From contig DASQPC010000098.1 of assembly GCA_035644155.1 (NCBI GenBank), positions 1-24,300 on the forward strand: 24,300 bases of DNA, read 5' to 3'. The notes beneath the pieces are model-generated. The model saw only the letters and a list, made by a program, of their open reading frames with translations. It was not told where the DNA came from and made no database searches. This stretch comes from DATIGJ01 sp035644155. Lineage in GTDB: Bacteria > Patescibacteriota > Microgenomatia > Levybacterales > UBA12049. Positions 7,501 through 13,873 of the stretch are shown one piece after another. Numbering within the stretch: position 1 is the stretch's first letter; each line of letters begins with the position of its first letter. The position numbers were made by a program, and so were the translations under genes.

Positions 7501-8142
7501 TTTTTTATATTCTTGTAGGATATTCGCAAAATTTGGGAGTGATATATAAAATTTTTTGTCTTCAGGAATAAATTCAAGCAGAGGGATTGAGTTAAGAGCA
7601 TTTTTTGGTTCTTTAATAAAGCGAGGAAGAGGTAAGTAGCATTCAGGAGTAAGGGCGTCAGTACTCATCAATTGAAAACAACCATTTTTAATTGCAAAAA
7701 AATTGTGGTTTTCAGTAATTGTTACTTCTTTTCCGCATGAGGTCAGAACGTTATATAAATGGGTGGGAGATATGTGTCGAACGAATTGTGTGATTTTTTT
7801 CCAGGAAGATTTTTTAGTTGAAGGATTAAAACTATATGTTTTAATTTGATAAGCTTCTGACAGATCTTTTGCATATAATATTTCGGAATCTTCAACTATA
7901 ATTACATGCTGTCGGAACATTACAAAGAAATCGTCAATTAAATTTCCAATCTTTTCCTGTTTTATGATCTCATCAGATTTTTTTATTATTACAGTCGTAT
8001 TAGCGGTTACGCTTTTTCCACTGCCTGTGACACCAAGCAGGACTTGGTGTTTGGTTTTTTGTTCTAAATTTTTTGTTAGTTGTTCGATTGCCTGTGGTTG
8101 ATCACCGGTTGGTTTAAAATTGGATTGCAGATCAAATTTCAT
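4516..8142 (-). CDS. uvrB: excinuclease ABC subunit B with in-frame intein
   Basis: UvrB is the damage-verifying helicase-like subunit of nucleotide excision repair; it is loaded by UvrA and recruits UvrC. The reading frame encodes 1208 aa, but removing the intein leaves 667 aa, the normal UvrB length. The N-extein (43 aa) ends in the Walker A sequence GVTGSGK and the C-extein resumes with TFTMANVI. Downstream are the beta-hairpin region (YYDYYQPEAY), the DEAD-like VDESH box, helicase motifs GREGLD-like (LLREGLDLPEV) and QTMGRAARN, and the C-terminal UVR motif that binds UvrC (KEMKLAAERLDFEGAIRMRD). ATG 8142 was chosen over ATG 8160 because an extended -10 (TGC TACAAT, 8157-8149) ends 6 bases before it and family members begin at this point. 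No lexA-like palindrome is seen at its promoter. Confidence 0.96.
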   Translation of the reverse strand: MKFDLQSNFKPTGDQPQAIEQLTKNLEQKTKHQVLLGVTGSGKSVTANTTVIIKKSDEIIKQEKIGNLIDDFFVMFRQHVIIVEDSEILYAKDLSEAYQIKTYSFNPSTKKSSWKKITQFVRHISPTHLYNVLTSCGKEVTITENHNFFAIKNGCFQLMSTDALTPECYLPLPRFIKEPKNALNSIPLLEFIPEDKKFYISLPNFANILQEYKKQLYQHLTPTKIFNLSRGERIHIASYNKLSMIIPSLSKNATVGVYARDYQTGLNLPITESLMRLLGYYIAEGHGEQKYLILSSGSKEIIDDFTKTVKELQLKYFLRHDTYDYQISSLFWSYLFTTWCGKNSQSKRLPPYWLNLSNNHLAEILKGYFSGDGGVDGDKVTALTASRELASDICYALLRFGIIARIGKRMKKLPNSAERYLYYRISVSGQLYLKLFEQYIGFIIKEKQNKLSAIIKHSHNTNVNVIPIDGTWLKYIRSQLSLYQKDISTFCGVNRSYIAMLEAGKRKPSLDCFKKILSLLKKEAVRKNKIDPLEEIEEKESLINLYWSKIKTITKVPGEKYVYDFAVEDNETFLAGTGGVFVHNTFTMANVIQKVQRPTLIISHNKTLAGQLYQEFRDFFPNNAVSYFVSYYDYYQPEAYMPTTDTYIEKEAQINDEIDKLRLAATTNLLTRKDVIVVASVSCIYNLGSPVEYGKFVLELKKGMKIRQSDIMMRLTDLQYERNDYEFRRGAFRIRGSSIDLFPAYVDYGIRIEVQDTLTNMYEFNPLTGDILKPLDATVIYPAKHYMTDPRSYTDAFAHIRHDLQMQEKHLKDQGKLLEAQRIKQRTNFDLEMLKEVGYVNGIENYSIYFDGRAPGQPPYTLIDYFNVASDDWLLLVDESHITIPQVRGMYNGDRSRKQMLIDYGFRLPSALDNRPLKFDEFMRQTNQIIYVSATPDEYELSLAQESETGVVEQLIRPTGLVDPIITVKPSEGQIADLMEEIKKRVEKKQRVLITTLTKRMAEELSSYLQEHDIKVTYLHSDIETLERQDVLDSLRRGDFDVLIGINLLREGLDLPEVSLVAILDADKEGFLRSRTSLIQTMGRAARNVDAQVIMYADKETRSMKAAMDEVTRRREIQLAYNEKHGITPQTIQKAIRARLVEEQKEEEQMRNMDEIIEFSNKEVLLPDEREDLLKKLRKEMKLAAERLDFEGAIRMRDKIKAVQKKNN
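6391..8013 (-). other. intein in the uvrB P-loop, with LAGLIDADG endonuclease
   Basis: An in-frame 541-aa insertion begins at Ser1 (codon 8013-8011), directly after the Walker A lysine, and ends at Asn541 (codon 6393-6391), followed by Thr+1 of the extein. Splicing motifs look intact: block A SVTANTTV, block B TENH (intein residues 100-103), block F YVYDFAVEDNETFLAG and block G GVFVHN with penultimate His and terminal Asn. Ser1 instead of Cys and Thr+1 are permitted in class 1 inteins. Two LAGLIDADG helices, LLGYYIAEG (234-242) and LKGYFSGDG (322-330), indicate a homing endonuclease. An XRE-like helix-turn-helix follows it. Rows of sequence sampled here are about 17 to 37 percent GC against about 43 percent in the exteins, which suggests acquisition. 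The insertion separates the ATP-binding lysine from the following Thr, so unspliced protein should be inactive. Confidence 0.93.
6583..6726 (-). other. XRE-type helix-turn-helix inside the intein
   Basis: Intein residues about 430-477 read as a classic HTH_3 unit: a first helix (YIRSQLSLYQ), the second helix (KDISTFCGV), the recognition helix (NRSYIAMLEAGK) and the RKPSLDCFKKIL closing helix. The E-x-G-K/R-x-P-S signature of lambda-repressor-like domains is present. It is located between the endonuclease and the C-terminal splicing block. It may help the endonuclease bind its homing site; a regulatory role is speculation. Confidence 0.8.
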
Positions 8143-8148
8143 AGAGCT

Positions 8149-8154
8149 ATTGTA
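8149..8154 (-). promoter_or_regulatory. uvrB -10 box
   Basis: TACAAT on the minus strand preceded by TGC (extended -10) ends 6 bases before ATG 8142, so the predicted transcript begins at the A of the start codon. No good -35 box is seen at 16 to 18 bases. Confidence 0.55.
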
Positions 8155-8220
8155 GCACACACGATTTGCAATTTTATTAGAAGGTAAGGGAATAAGGTTT
8201 TAAAAGCAAAAAAGCTGTAG

Positions 8221-8226
8221 TATAGT
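8221..8226 (+). promoter_or_regulatory. -10 box of the Cys/His orphan gene
   Basis: TATAGT ends 9 bases before ATG 8236, a spacing like that of the other promoters here. The expected -35 position (TTTTAA, about 8198-8203) is weak. Confidence 0.45.
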
Positions 8227-8235
8227 AGCGTATCT

Positions 8236-8805
8236 ATGAGTGCAAAATACGAATTGAGTCCAAAAGAGCATCATTGGCAAGAATTTGCTAAGCGTGTATC
8301 ACTGTACGATCCTCGCCAGCCAATAGATCTATCAGTAAGAGATGCTGTAATAGGTTTAAATCTGTTAGGTATTAAAACGTCTTCTTGTTGTGGTGGGCAT
8401 CGAGATTATCGTCCATTACAAGGTCCATATATAAGTTTCTGGGAAAAAGCATATCCCACTAAATGTGAGATAGGAGATAAGGCTTATTCTGAGAAATATA
8501 TTTCAGTTGATGAGATTGATGGATATCTGAAAGAATTTTATTTAACCCAACGTGTCAATGAAAATCCTCGATTGGTTGTGTATAGAGTGTATAGAGAAAG
8601 TAAGGGAGGTATTATTTTTAATCAAGGTAATAAGGAACGAATCCTTCCCGACGAAAAATCAAGATATTATGACAGACCTAGTAAACGTGTCGGAAGGAGA
8701 GATTTGTCTGCATATAAGAGACAGATGGAAGAATTCGGTAAGTTTCTAAGAGAAAAATATATAACATCTTTAGGAGAAAATTCAACACCTGCGAATAATT
8801 TTTAA
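8236..8805 (+). CDS. orphan protein with SCCGGH motif, 189 aa
   Basis: Unnamed soluble protein. Its clearest feature is GIKTSSCCGGHRDY at residues 45-58, followed by GPYISF (63-68). Cys51, Cys52 and His55 could bind a metal, and the T-x-S-C-x-G-H followed by P-Y/W-I/V is a pattern I associate with uncharacterised proteins of CPR genomes. The second half is charged and rich in Arg, Lys and Tyr. No membrane segment or signal peptide is seen. It lies divergently from uvrB (93 bases between starts) and directly upstream of lexA, but lexA has its own promoter, so the neighbourhood gives only a weak hint of a DNA-repair link. Confidence 0.75.
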   Translation: MSAKYELSPKEHHWQEFAKRVSLYDPRQPIDLSVRDAVIGLNLLGIKTSSCCGGHRDYRPLQGPYISFWEKAYPTKCEIGDKAYSEKYISVDEIDGYLKEFYLTQRVNENPRLVVYRVYRESKGGIIFNQGNKERILPDEKSRYYDRPSKRVGRRDLSAYKRQMEEFGKFLREKYITSLGENSTPANNF

Positions 8806-8834
8806 ATTGATAGAATAAGTATCACTTTGCCTTA

Positions 8835-8863
8835 TTGTTAAAATATACGAAATATCGTATATT
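8835..8863 (+). promoter_or_regulatory. lexA promoter
   Basis: A -35 TTGTTA (8835-8840), a 17-base spacer and -10 TATATT (8858-8863) end 8 bases before the lexA ATG. Transcription should begin about two bases before the start codon. The spacer and -10 are covered by the inverted repeat described separately. Confidence 0.75.
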
Positions 8864-8864
8864 T
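8841..8864. promoter_or_regulatory. probable LexA operator (SOS box)
   Basis: A perfect inverted repeat: arms AAATATACGA (8841-8850) and TCGTATATTT (8855-8864) around the 4-base centre AATA. It spans exactly the spacer and -10 of the lexA promoter. LexA commonly represses its own gene, and this is the expected position for autoregulation. The half-site differs from the E. coli CTGT and Bacillus CGAAC types. Confidence 0.75.
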
Positions 8865-8871
8865 TTTATTA

Positions 8872-9498
8872 ATGCCAGGAGTACTTTACAGAAAAGAGAG
8901 ACAAGTTTTGGAATTTCTCGTACAATTTCAAAGTAAACACGGCTATGCGCCTACGCTTCGAGAGATTGCCAATGCGACAGGTCATCGCGCAGTTTCAACA
9001 ATTCACGTGATCATTCGCAATCTTATTGATAAAGGCTATGTGCAAAAAGTAGATGGTAATGCTCGTGTGCTTCAAGTCAAAGATGAAAATATTGTTTCCA
9101 CATTTATGGGAGTTGAGCCATCAATAGAGTTGCCGCTCATGGGATATATCGCAGCAGGAAGGCCTCTTGAACCTCATACTGATCCAAATGCAACCTTTCA
9201 AATCTCAGCATCAATGCTTTCTGGCGCCAAAACTGCTTACGTCCTGCAAGTGAAAGGTGAATCAATGATTGAAGATGGGATTTTAGATGGAGATTATGTT
9301 GTTATTGAAAAAGTAAGCCAAGCGACAAATGGAGAAATTGTTGTAGCATTAGTTGACGATAACCTGGCAACACTTAAGAGATTTTACCAAGAAGGAGGAC
9401 GAGCTGTCCTCAAGCCAGCAAATGCGACAATGCAACCAATTTACCCCAAGACACTTAAGATCCAAGGTCGCGTCGTCGGACTAGTAAGAAAGTTTTAA
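8872..9498 (+). CDS. lexA: SOS repressor LexA
   Basis: LexA represses DNA-damage genes and inactivates itself by RecA-stimulated autocleavage. The 208-aa protein has the N-terminal winged helix (KERQVLEFLVQF then TLREIANATGHRAVSTIHVIIRNLIDKGYV, about residues 8-58) and a C-terminal S24 peptidase domain. The scissile Ala95-Gly96 bond lies in GYIAAGRPLE. The catalytic serine is Ser131 (VKGESM) and the catalytic lysine is Lys169 (LATLKRF). All elements needed for self-cleavage are therefore present. Its promoter contains a perfect palindrome, which fits autoregulation. uvrB is about 730 bases away on the opposite strand but lacks a matching palindrome at its start. Confidence 0.96.
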   Translation: MPGVLYRKERQVLEFLVQFQSKHGYAPTLREIANATGHRAVSTIHVIIRNLIDKGYVQKVDGNARVLQVKDENIVSTFMGVEPSIELPLMGYIAAGRPLEPHTDPNATFQISASMLSGAKTAYVLQVKGESMIEDGILDGDYVVIEKVSQATNGEIVVALVDDNLATLKRFYQEGGRAVLKPANATMQPIYPKTLKIQGRVVGLVRKF

Positions 9499-9511
9499 GT
9501 TTTGCTGCAAA

Positions 9512-9754
9512 TTAAGGTGAAGTAATAGTAATTGTTGAATAAGGAACCGATGCCAATTCAATACTGTTCTTTGCATGAGAAAGGTATTCACCAAGAGGTA
9601 TTGAAGGTTCTTCTTTAACAATTGGGCGAGAAAGAGCAATGGTTTTTGCTTTTGATTCTTTTCCAATTTCTGTTTCCGTAGAACAAGATGATATTAATCT
9701 TAAACCGTCAAAGGGCGATGATTGCGGATTTCTTTGTTGGTAATTTTTCCATTT
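9512..9754 (-). pseudogene. possible 3' remnant of a coding frame
   Basis: The 201 bases between the lexA stop and the gpm stop contain no intact gene. On the minus strand one frame is open from 9754 to TAA 9514-9512 and its translation has a balanced composition (for example SRPIVKEEPSIPLGEYLSHAKN). It lacks any early ATG, GTG or TTG and its left part overlaps the gpm 3' end in another frame. It could be the tail of a gene whose start was lost, or chance. No hairpin terminator was found between the two convergent genes. Confidence 0.2.
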
Positions 9755-10323
9755 TCATCAATAGTATAAATATACACTTCACCAGGTGCGATTTCAACAG
9801 TAGCAATATCTTCATCTGAAATATTCTCTAAATATTTTACTAAAGAACGAAGCGCATTCCCGGATGAAGAGACAATAACATTTTTCTCTGTTTTCAGCTC
9901 AGGAAGGATGTTCTGTTCATAGTATGGTACCACACGTTCATAAACTTGTTTAAGCGTTTCACCATTTGGGACAGGATAATCCCAACTGCGGCGAAGTTTG
10001 AGAAATTCCGCGTCACCAAGCTGTTTTTTTATTTCCCATTTATTTTTACCATTAAAATCTCCATAATTTCTCTCTTTCAATTCATTTGCCTCTATAATCG
10101 GAAGGTTTTGGTTGAGGGTTTGTAAAATAATATCTAACGTTTTTTTATGCCGTATGAATGGAGAACTATATGCATAATCAAAATGAATATTCTTGAGCGT
10201 CTCTCCAGCAACAATCGCGTCTTTTTTACCATCTTCTGTGAGATCAGGATTATGCCAACCAGCCCATAATCCTTTTGCGTTATATTCAGAGGTTCCGTGA
10301 CGAACGAGTACAAGATTTGCCAT
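9700..10323 (-). CDS. gpmA: phosphoglycerate mutase family protein (dPGM-like)
   Basis: Histidine-phosphatase-superfamily protein of 207 aa, closest in layout to cofactor-dependent phosphoglycerate mutase, which interconverts 3- and 2-phosphoglycerate. RHGTSEYN (residues 8-15, phospho-acceptor His9), LWAGWHNPDLTEDG (19-32), SSPFIRHKKT (53-62) and ELKERNYGDFNGKNK (81-95, Glu84) match the family. The second catalytic histidine, normally in AHGNSLR, is replaced: the sequence reads SSSGNALRSLVKYL, with Ser154 at the His position. Activity is therefore uncertain. ATG 10323 was chosen over 10365 because the mature family start (MANLVLVRHG) and a perfect TATAAT ending 6 bases upstream agree. It follows the PEP-synthase-like gene but has its own promoter. 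Confidence 0.9.
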   Translation of the reverse strand: MANLVLVRHGTSEYNAKGLWAGWHNPDLTEDGKKDAIVAGETLKNIHFDYAYSSPFIRHKKTLDIILQTLNQNLPIIEANELKERNYGDFNGKNKWEIKKQLGDAEFLKLRRSWDYPVPNGETLKQVYERVVPYYEQNILPELKTEKNVIVSSSGNALRSLVKYLENISDEDIATVEIAPGEVYIYTIDENGKITNKEIRNHRPLTV

Positions 10324-10329
10324 AGAGCA

Positions 10330-10357
10330 ATTATACAATATGTATTTATTTTGTAAA
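10330..10357 (-). promoter_or_regulatory. gpmA promoter
   Basis: On the minus strand TTTACA (10357-10352), a 16-base spacer and perfect TATAAT (10335-10330) end 6 bases before ATG 10323, placing the transcription start on the A of the start codon. Confidence 0.7.
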
Positions 10358-10361
10358 TTAC

Positions 10362-12350
10362 TCAAATGCGATAAGGTTTATTGCGGATAAGATTTCTTTC
10401 AGTTGTAGCGATGAGTTCTTTTGTTGCATCAACTTGTTTTGGATCAACTACAATATTTGTGATGCCCCATTTGACGAGCATTTCGATCAAAGAAGGATGC
10501 ATTGCTAAGCAGCGGCCAAAAGCAGATGTCGCAATACCATGTTTGTGACAGGTTTTGATGGTTTTTTCAAGTGCCCAGAGCACTGAAGGATTAAGAGGAT
10601 CGAGAAGATTGACGACTTCGCTTGCTGACGCATCAACACCCAACAAAAGCATTGTTATCATATCGACATCAATTGCAATACCATCAAGGCCTTCTTTAAT
10701 AAAATCTTCAAGCAACAAGACATTTGCCGGAGTTGCAAGCGTCATCCAGAGTTCAAAATTTGTTGTCCTGTGCAATCCTTCATCTTTCATTTTGTGCTTT
10801 ATTGCAGTGAACTCATGTACAGTTCTAACAAAAGGAATAAGAAGCCAGAGATTTTGTAGCTCCATGTCATCTCGAATTTTTTTTATTGCTAGGAGTTCTG
10901 CTTGCAAGTTTTTTGTGTTATGTATCAGTTGATAACTACCTCTAAATCCAAGAAGCGTCTTTTTTTTCTCATCGTCATTATAGTCAGCAAGCTGATAGAG
11001 GACAGTACGTGGGTGAAACGCCTGACAGACTCGAGCAAGCTGTTCAGTTAATTTTGTGAATGTTTCTGCCTTCAACAAGCCAACGCCATCAATGTCTTCT
11101 TGTGCCAGAGACTTCGTGTCATCAATATTGTCCAACTGTAACCAAAGTTTGGTGGCAGTTTGTGAAGTTGCTGCGTATCCGTCTTTGTATACTTCACCTT
11201 TTTGGCCATTAACCATTATCATATGTCCCGATTTTAGAATAGTCGTAGCGTTTTCCGCGCCCACAACAGCAGGAATGCCAAGAGCTCTTGCCATGAGAGC
11301 AGCATGTGACATGCGCCCGTTTTCTTCGGTGATAAGAGCGTTTGCATTTCTTATACTCTGGCGAGACAAGCCATTGGTCGTTGTTGCGACAAGAATATCT
11401 CCTTGGTTTATTTTCGTACTCTCGGTTATTTTTTTGATAATTCGTACTTGTCCACGTGCGATTCCAGAAGATGCAGGCATACCAGTCAGAAGCAATTGGC
11501 GTTTGTCGGAGAGAGGAGCGTCTTTTTTTTGTGCCGGACTAATAGTTGCGGGTTTGGTGTTGAGAAGCATAAGGTTGCCGTGGTCAAATCCCCAAGTGAT
11601 TTCTTGCGCAAAATATAAATGTTTTTCAAGTGATTTTGCCAACTGAGCAAGTTGTGTGACTTCTTTATCGGTCAAAAACGGCTCTATGGTAGTTGTCATT
11701 TTATTGATAAGTGAAAGATCTTTTTTGTCGATTTCATAATATTCCACACCATCTGCCGCTTCAATGACTATAGTTTTTTGGTTATCCGTTACGGGATCAA
11801 AGGTCAGCATCACACCTGACTTTTCAGTTTTTGGCATTTTTTGGATAACAAGTGCAACGCCATGTTGAAAATGATCAATCTTTTTTTCATGACGTGAAAG
11901 CAAATGTGCTGGCTCAAAATAACTCGCCCAGGTTTTCTTGATCGCAAGGAGAAGATTTGTATCACCTTTAATCTTTTTTGTCGTGTGAAGATCATGCGAG
12001 AGGATAACAATTGCGTCTTGCACCAGACCGCTCATTTTTCGATAGGAGGTATTAATTTCTTTTACCATTTCTTCAGAGAAAGCTGCGTTCTGTATGAGTT
12101 TTTGCATGTGATTGGAGACTTGGAGAACTGAATCTGGCTGTTCGAAGTTAACCGTTGCAAGAAGTTGATTAATTTTTTGGATGAGTTTGTTGTGATGGAG
12201 AAAATGAAAATATAAAGCAGTTGTCAAAACAAAACCATCAGTTATCGGAAAGCCTGCTTCAAGGAGTCCGCCTAGCAGAATTGCTTTTTTATCAACAAGA
12301 TGAGAATCTTCTTTGGTAATATCTTTCAACCACAAAATCATTGCTGGCAT
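10362..12350 (-). CDS. divergent PEP synthase/PPDK-like protein
   Basis: The 662-aa protein follows the three-part plan of PEP synthase and pyruvate phosphate dikinase but is shorter than the usual 790 or so. The N-terminal ATP-binding domain keeps a lysine and PxxGF-like segment (KKAILLGGLLEAGFPITDGF) and SGVMLTFDPVT (178-188), but the RSSA(T)xED segment reads VILSHDLHTTKK and the glycine-rich loop is missing. The phosphohistidine domain is convincing: ITEENGRMSHAALMARALGIPAVVG with His349. The C-terminal barrel has DGVGLLKAETF, LLGFRGSYQ and LLIPFVRTVHE, yet the acidic MVE and SNDLTQ positions and the CGQ cysteine motif are altered (AFGRCLAMHP). Possibly inactive in one half-reaction or repurposed. 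ATG 12350 follows pgi/pmi by 17 bases; ATG 12341 is an alternative. Confidence 0.85.
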   Translation of the reverse strand: MPAMILWLKDITKEDSHLVDKKAILLGGLLEAGFPITDGFVLTTALYFHFLHHNKLIQKINQLLATVNFEQPDSVLQVSNHMQKLIQNAAFSEEMVKEINTSYRKMSGLVQDAIVILSHDLHTTKKIKGDTNLLLAIKKTWASYFEPAHLLSRHEKKIDHFQHGVALVIQKMPKTEKSGVMLTFDPVTDNQKTIVIEAADGVEYYEIDKKDLSLINKMTTTIEPFLTDKEVTQLAQLAKSLEKHLYFAQEITWGFDHGNLMLLNTKPATISPAQKKDAPLSDKRQLLLTGMPASSGIARGQVRIIKKITESTKINQGDILVATTTNGLSRQSIRNANALITEENGRMSHAALMARALGIPAVVGAENATTILKSGHMIMVNGQKGEVYKDGYAATSQTATKLWLQLDNIDDTKSLAQEDIDGVGLLKAETFTKLTEQLARVCQAFHPRTVLYQLADYNDDEKKKTLLGFRGSYQLIHNTKNLQAELLAIKKIRDDMELQNLWLLIPFVRTVHEFTAIKHKMKDEGLHRTTNFELWMTLATPANVLLLEDFIKEGLDGIAIDVDMITMLLLGVDASASEVVNLLDPLNPSVLWALEKTIKTCHKHGIATSAFGRCLAMHPSLIEMLVKWGITNIVVDPKQVDATKELIATTERNLIRNKPYRI

Positions 12351-12367
12351 ACCTTATTATTATGTGA

Positions 12368-13420
12368 TTATTTTACAGGGGTTGCAAGTTGTTCTTTGAA
12401 CCAGTCGACGTAAGGGTTTGTTGCGGGGTTTTGTCCATAGGCAAGTCCAAGATAGAGTGTCAAATAACTTCCATAAATAAGAATTTCCAAAAAGTCCTCA
12501 TAGACAGTTGAGCCGCTTGTCATAAATTCATGGACCTCATAATTATTTTTCTTCACAACTTCTGTTGTCAGCTCAATTCGTTTTTTAATTTTGTTAGAGT
12601 AGTTTGGTGAATTCAGAATAAGAAAACGAAGTGGCGCCTGTGTTGGAAATTGCAATCCTTCCATCAAATGATGATTAAGATCAGGGATCAAAAAGTGAGA
12701 AGAGAATGTTTTGCTGGTTTCATTACACTGATTTCTCAGGATCTGTGCATTGCCAGATAAATGTTCGGCAGCAAAAATAATCGGGATTTTATTTATAAAT
12801 AGTTTAACATCTGCTTGTGCTTGTTTTTTCAGATCTTGAAAGGTATCCTTGAGGCGAATAAAAGCATTGGTTACTTCATGTTCTTCAAGATCAACAACAT
12901 TAAGTTTATTCAAAAGTCCAATCAATCCAAAAATCGTATAGCCGCAACCTACACGTGGGGCATTGGCGAGATTAAGTTTGCCATCAAAAATATAGGAAGG
13001 TACTTTATTATCATTTGCAAATTCCGCAAGTGCATTGCCTTTGGTGAGAATAACCATTTTTGCCTCTTTGGCTTTTGCTTCTTTTGCACAAGCAAGCACT
13101 TCTTCAGTTGTGCCGGAATAACTTGTCAGGACAACCAAAGTATTTGGTCCAACATAATCAGGGAGAAAATAATCTGAGATAACTTCAGTTGGAAAAGGCA
13201 TCTGAGGACCTAAAAGCGCTTTAAGGACAAGCGCTCCATAAATTGATGCACCCATGCCACAGAAAACCACATTTGTAATATCATCAATATGATGAGGGAG
13301 ATCAAGTGCATTTACTTCTGCCCAGGCTGTTTCACATTGTTTAAGGAGAAGGTCAGTTGCCCCAAGCGTATTTTGAGGGTCAAGTTTTTTAATTGCTTCA
13401 ATATTGTTAAGATCAATCAT
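12368..13420 (-). CDS. bifunctional phosphoglucose/phosphomannose isomerase
   Basis: Interconverts fructose-6-phosphate with glucose-6-phosphate and mannose-6-phosphate. The 350-aa protein carries two SIS domains: GMGAS (55-59) and the sugar-phosphate loop SYSGTTEE (100-107) in the first, then NETSKTF with PDLNHHLMEG (233-255) containing the catalytic-type Glu and His. The C-terminus ATNPYVDWFKEQL is typical of the archaeal/CPR short Pgi/Pmi family. The frame is open much further upstream, but that part overlaps the cupin gene in another frame. ATG 13420 is one base after the cupin stop, so the pair is translationally coupled. It lies downstream of the cupin and upstream of the PEP-synthase-like gene in one minus-strand operon. 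Confidence 0.93.
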   Translation of the reverse strand: MIDLNNIEAIKKLDPQNTLGATDLLLKQCETAWAEVNALDLPHHIDDITNVVFCGMGASIYGALVLKALLGPQMPFPTEVISDYFLPDYVGPNTLVVLTSYSGTTEEVLACAKEAKAKEAKMVILTKGNALAEFANDNKVPSYIFDGKLNLANAPRVGCGYTIFGLIGLLNKLNVVDLEEHEVTNAFIRLKDTFQDLKKQAQADVKLFINKIPIIFAAEHLSGNAQILRNQCNETSKTFSSHFLIPDLNHHLMEGLQFPTQAPLRFLILNSPNYSNKIKKRIELTTEVVKKNNYEVHEFMTSGSTVYEDFLEILIYGSYLTLYLGLAYGQNPATNPYVDWFKEQLATPVK

Positions 13421-13421
13421 G

Positions 13422-13871
13422 TCATTTAACAACTTTCCAGCCCCTATTTGGGTCTTTTCGTAGCTCCTCTGTTTCATCAGGTCGATGATAATCATCTTCC
13501 AGCCGTATCGTTGTCCCGATCTCGGGTGTTGATGCTTCAACAATAGCACAATCGGTAACTGCCTGATGTCTATGCCGTTGCCCAACTTGTGTCGTATATC
13601 CTTTGCCTTTCTCCAGATGAACTGTCTCAAGTTCTCCTTGAGCATTTTCAAGAATAAGATCACATTCTCCATTGAGAAGCCAATATGTTTCTTGTTTTTT
13701 GTCATGGACTTGCATAGAAAGTCTTTTGCCAGCAGAAATGTGAAGGATTTTTCCCATATATGGTAAACCTTCTGGCACCCAGTGAAGTTCATAACCCCAT
13801 GGTTTTTCGACTCGTTTAACATAAGGTGCGGTGGTGAATTTTGATTTATCAAATTGATTTGGGTCAAACAT
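13422..13871 (-). CDS. cupin protein, sugar-phosphate isomerase-like
   Basis: Single-domain cupin of 149 aa. VEKPWGYELHW (21-31) resembles the start of the type II phosphomannose isomerase domain of mannose-1-phosphate guanylyltransferases. Metal ligands are visible in MQVHDKKQETYWLLNGECDL (His56, Glu61 region) and in the second cupin motif QRHRHQA (His100, His102). It may isomerise mannose-6-phosphate or be a related sugar-binding cupin. The gene is sandwiched between the coiled-coil gene (2-base gap) and pgi/pmi (1-base gap), and a phosphomannomutase follows upstream, so mannose metabolism fits the context. There is no Shine-Dalgarno sequence. Confidence 0.85.
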   Translation of the reverse strand: MFDPNQFDKSKFTTAPYVKRVEKPWGYELHWVPEGLPYMGKILHISAGKRLSMQVHDKKQETYWLLNGECDLILENAQGELETVHLEKGKGYTTQVGQRHRHQAVTDCAIVEASTPEIGTTIRLEDDYHRPDETEELRKDPNRGWKVVK

Positions 13872-13873
13872 AG

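Noticed and set aside
4516..8142. uvrB interrupted by a group I or II intron rather than an intein
   Set aside because: The insertion is in frame throughout with no stop and carries protein-splicing motifs and a His-Asn end.
9481..9666. 61-aa minus-strand frame starting with ATG after lexA
   Set aside because: Its translation is mostly Leu, Gln and Lys without natural balance; it is a shadow of the more protein-like but startless neighbouring frame.
10555..11646. Long plus-strand frames opposite the PEP-synthase-like gene
   Set aside because: They are antisense to a well-supported gene and have no recognisable motif.
13421..13867. Upstream extension of the Pgi/Pmi frame to 499 aa
   Set aside because: The extra 149 codons overlap the cupin gene in another frame and do not resemble any SIS protein; ATG 13420 gives the normal family length.
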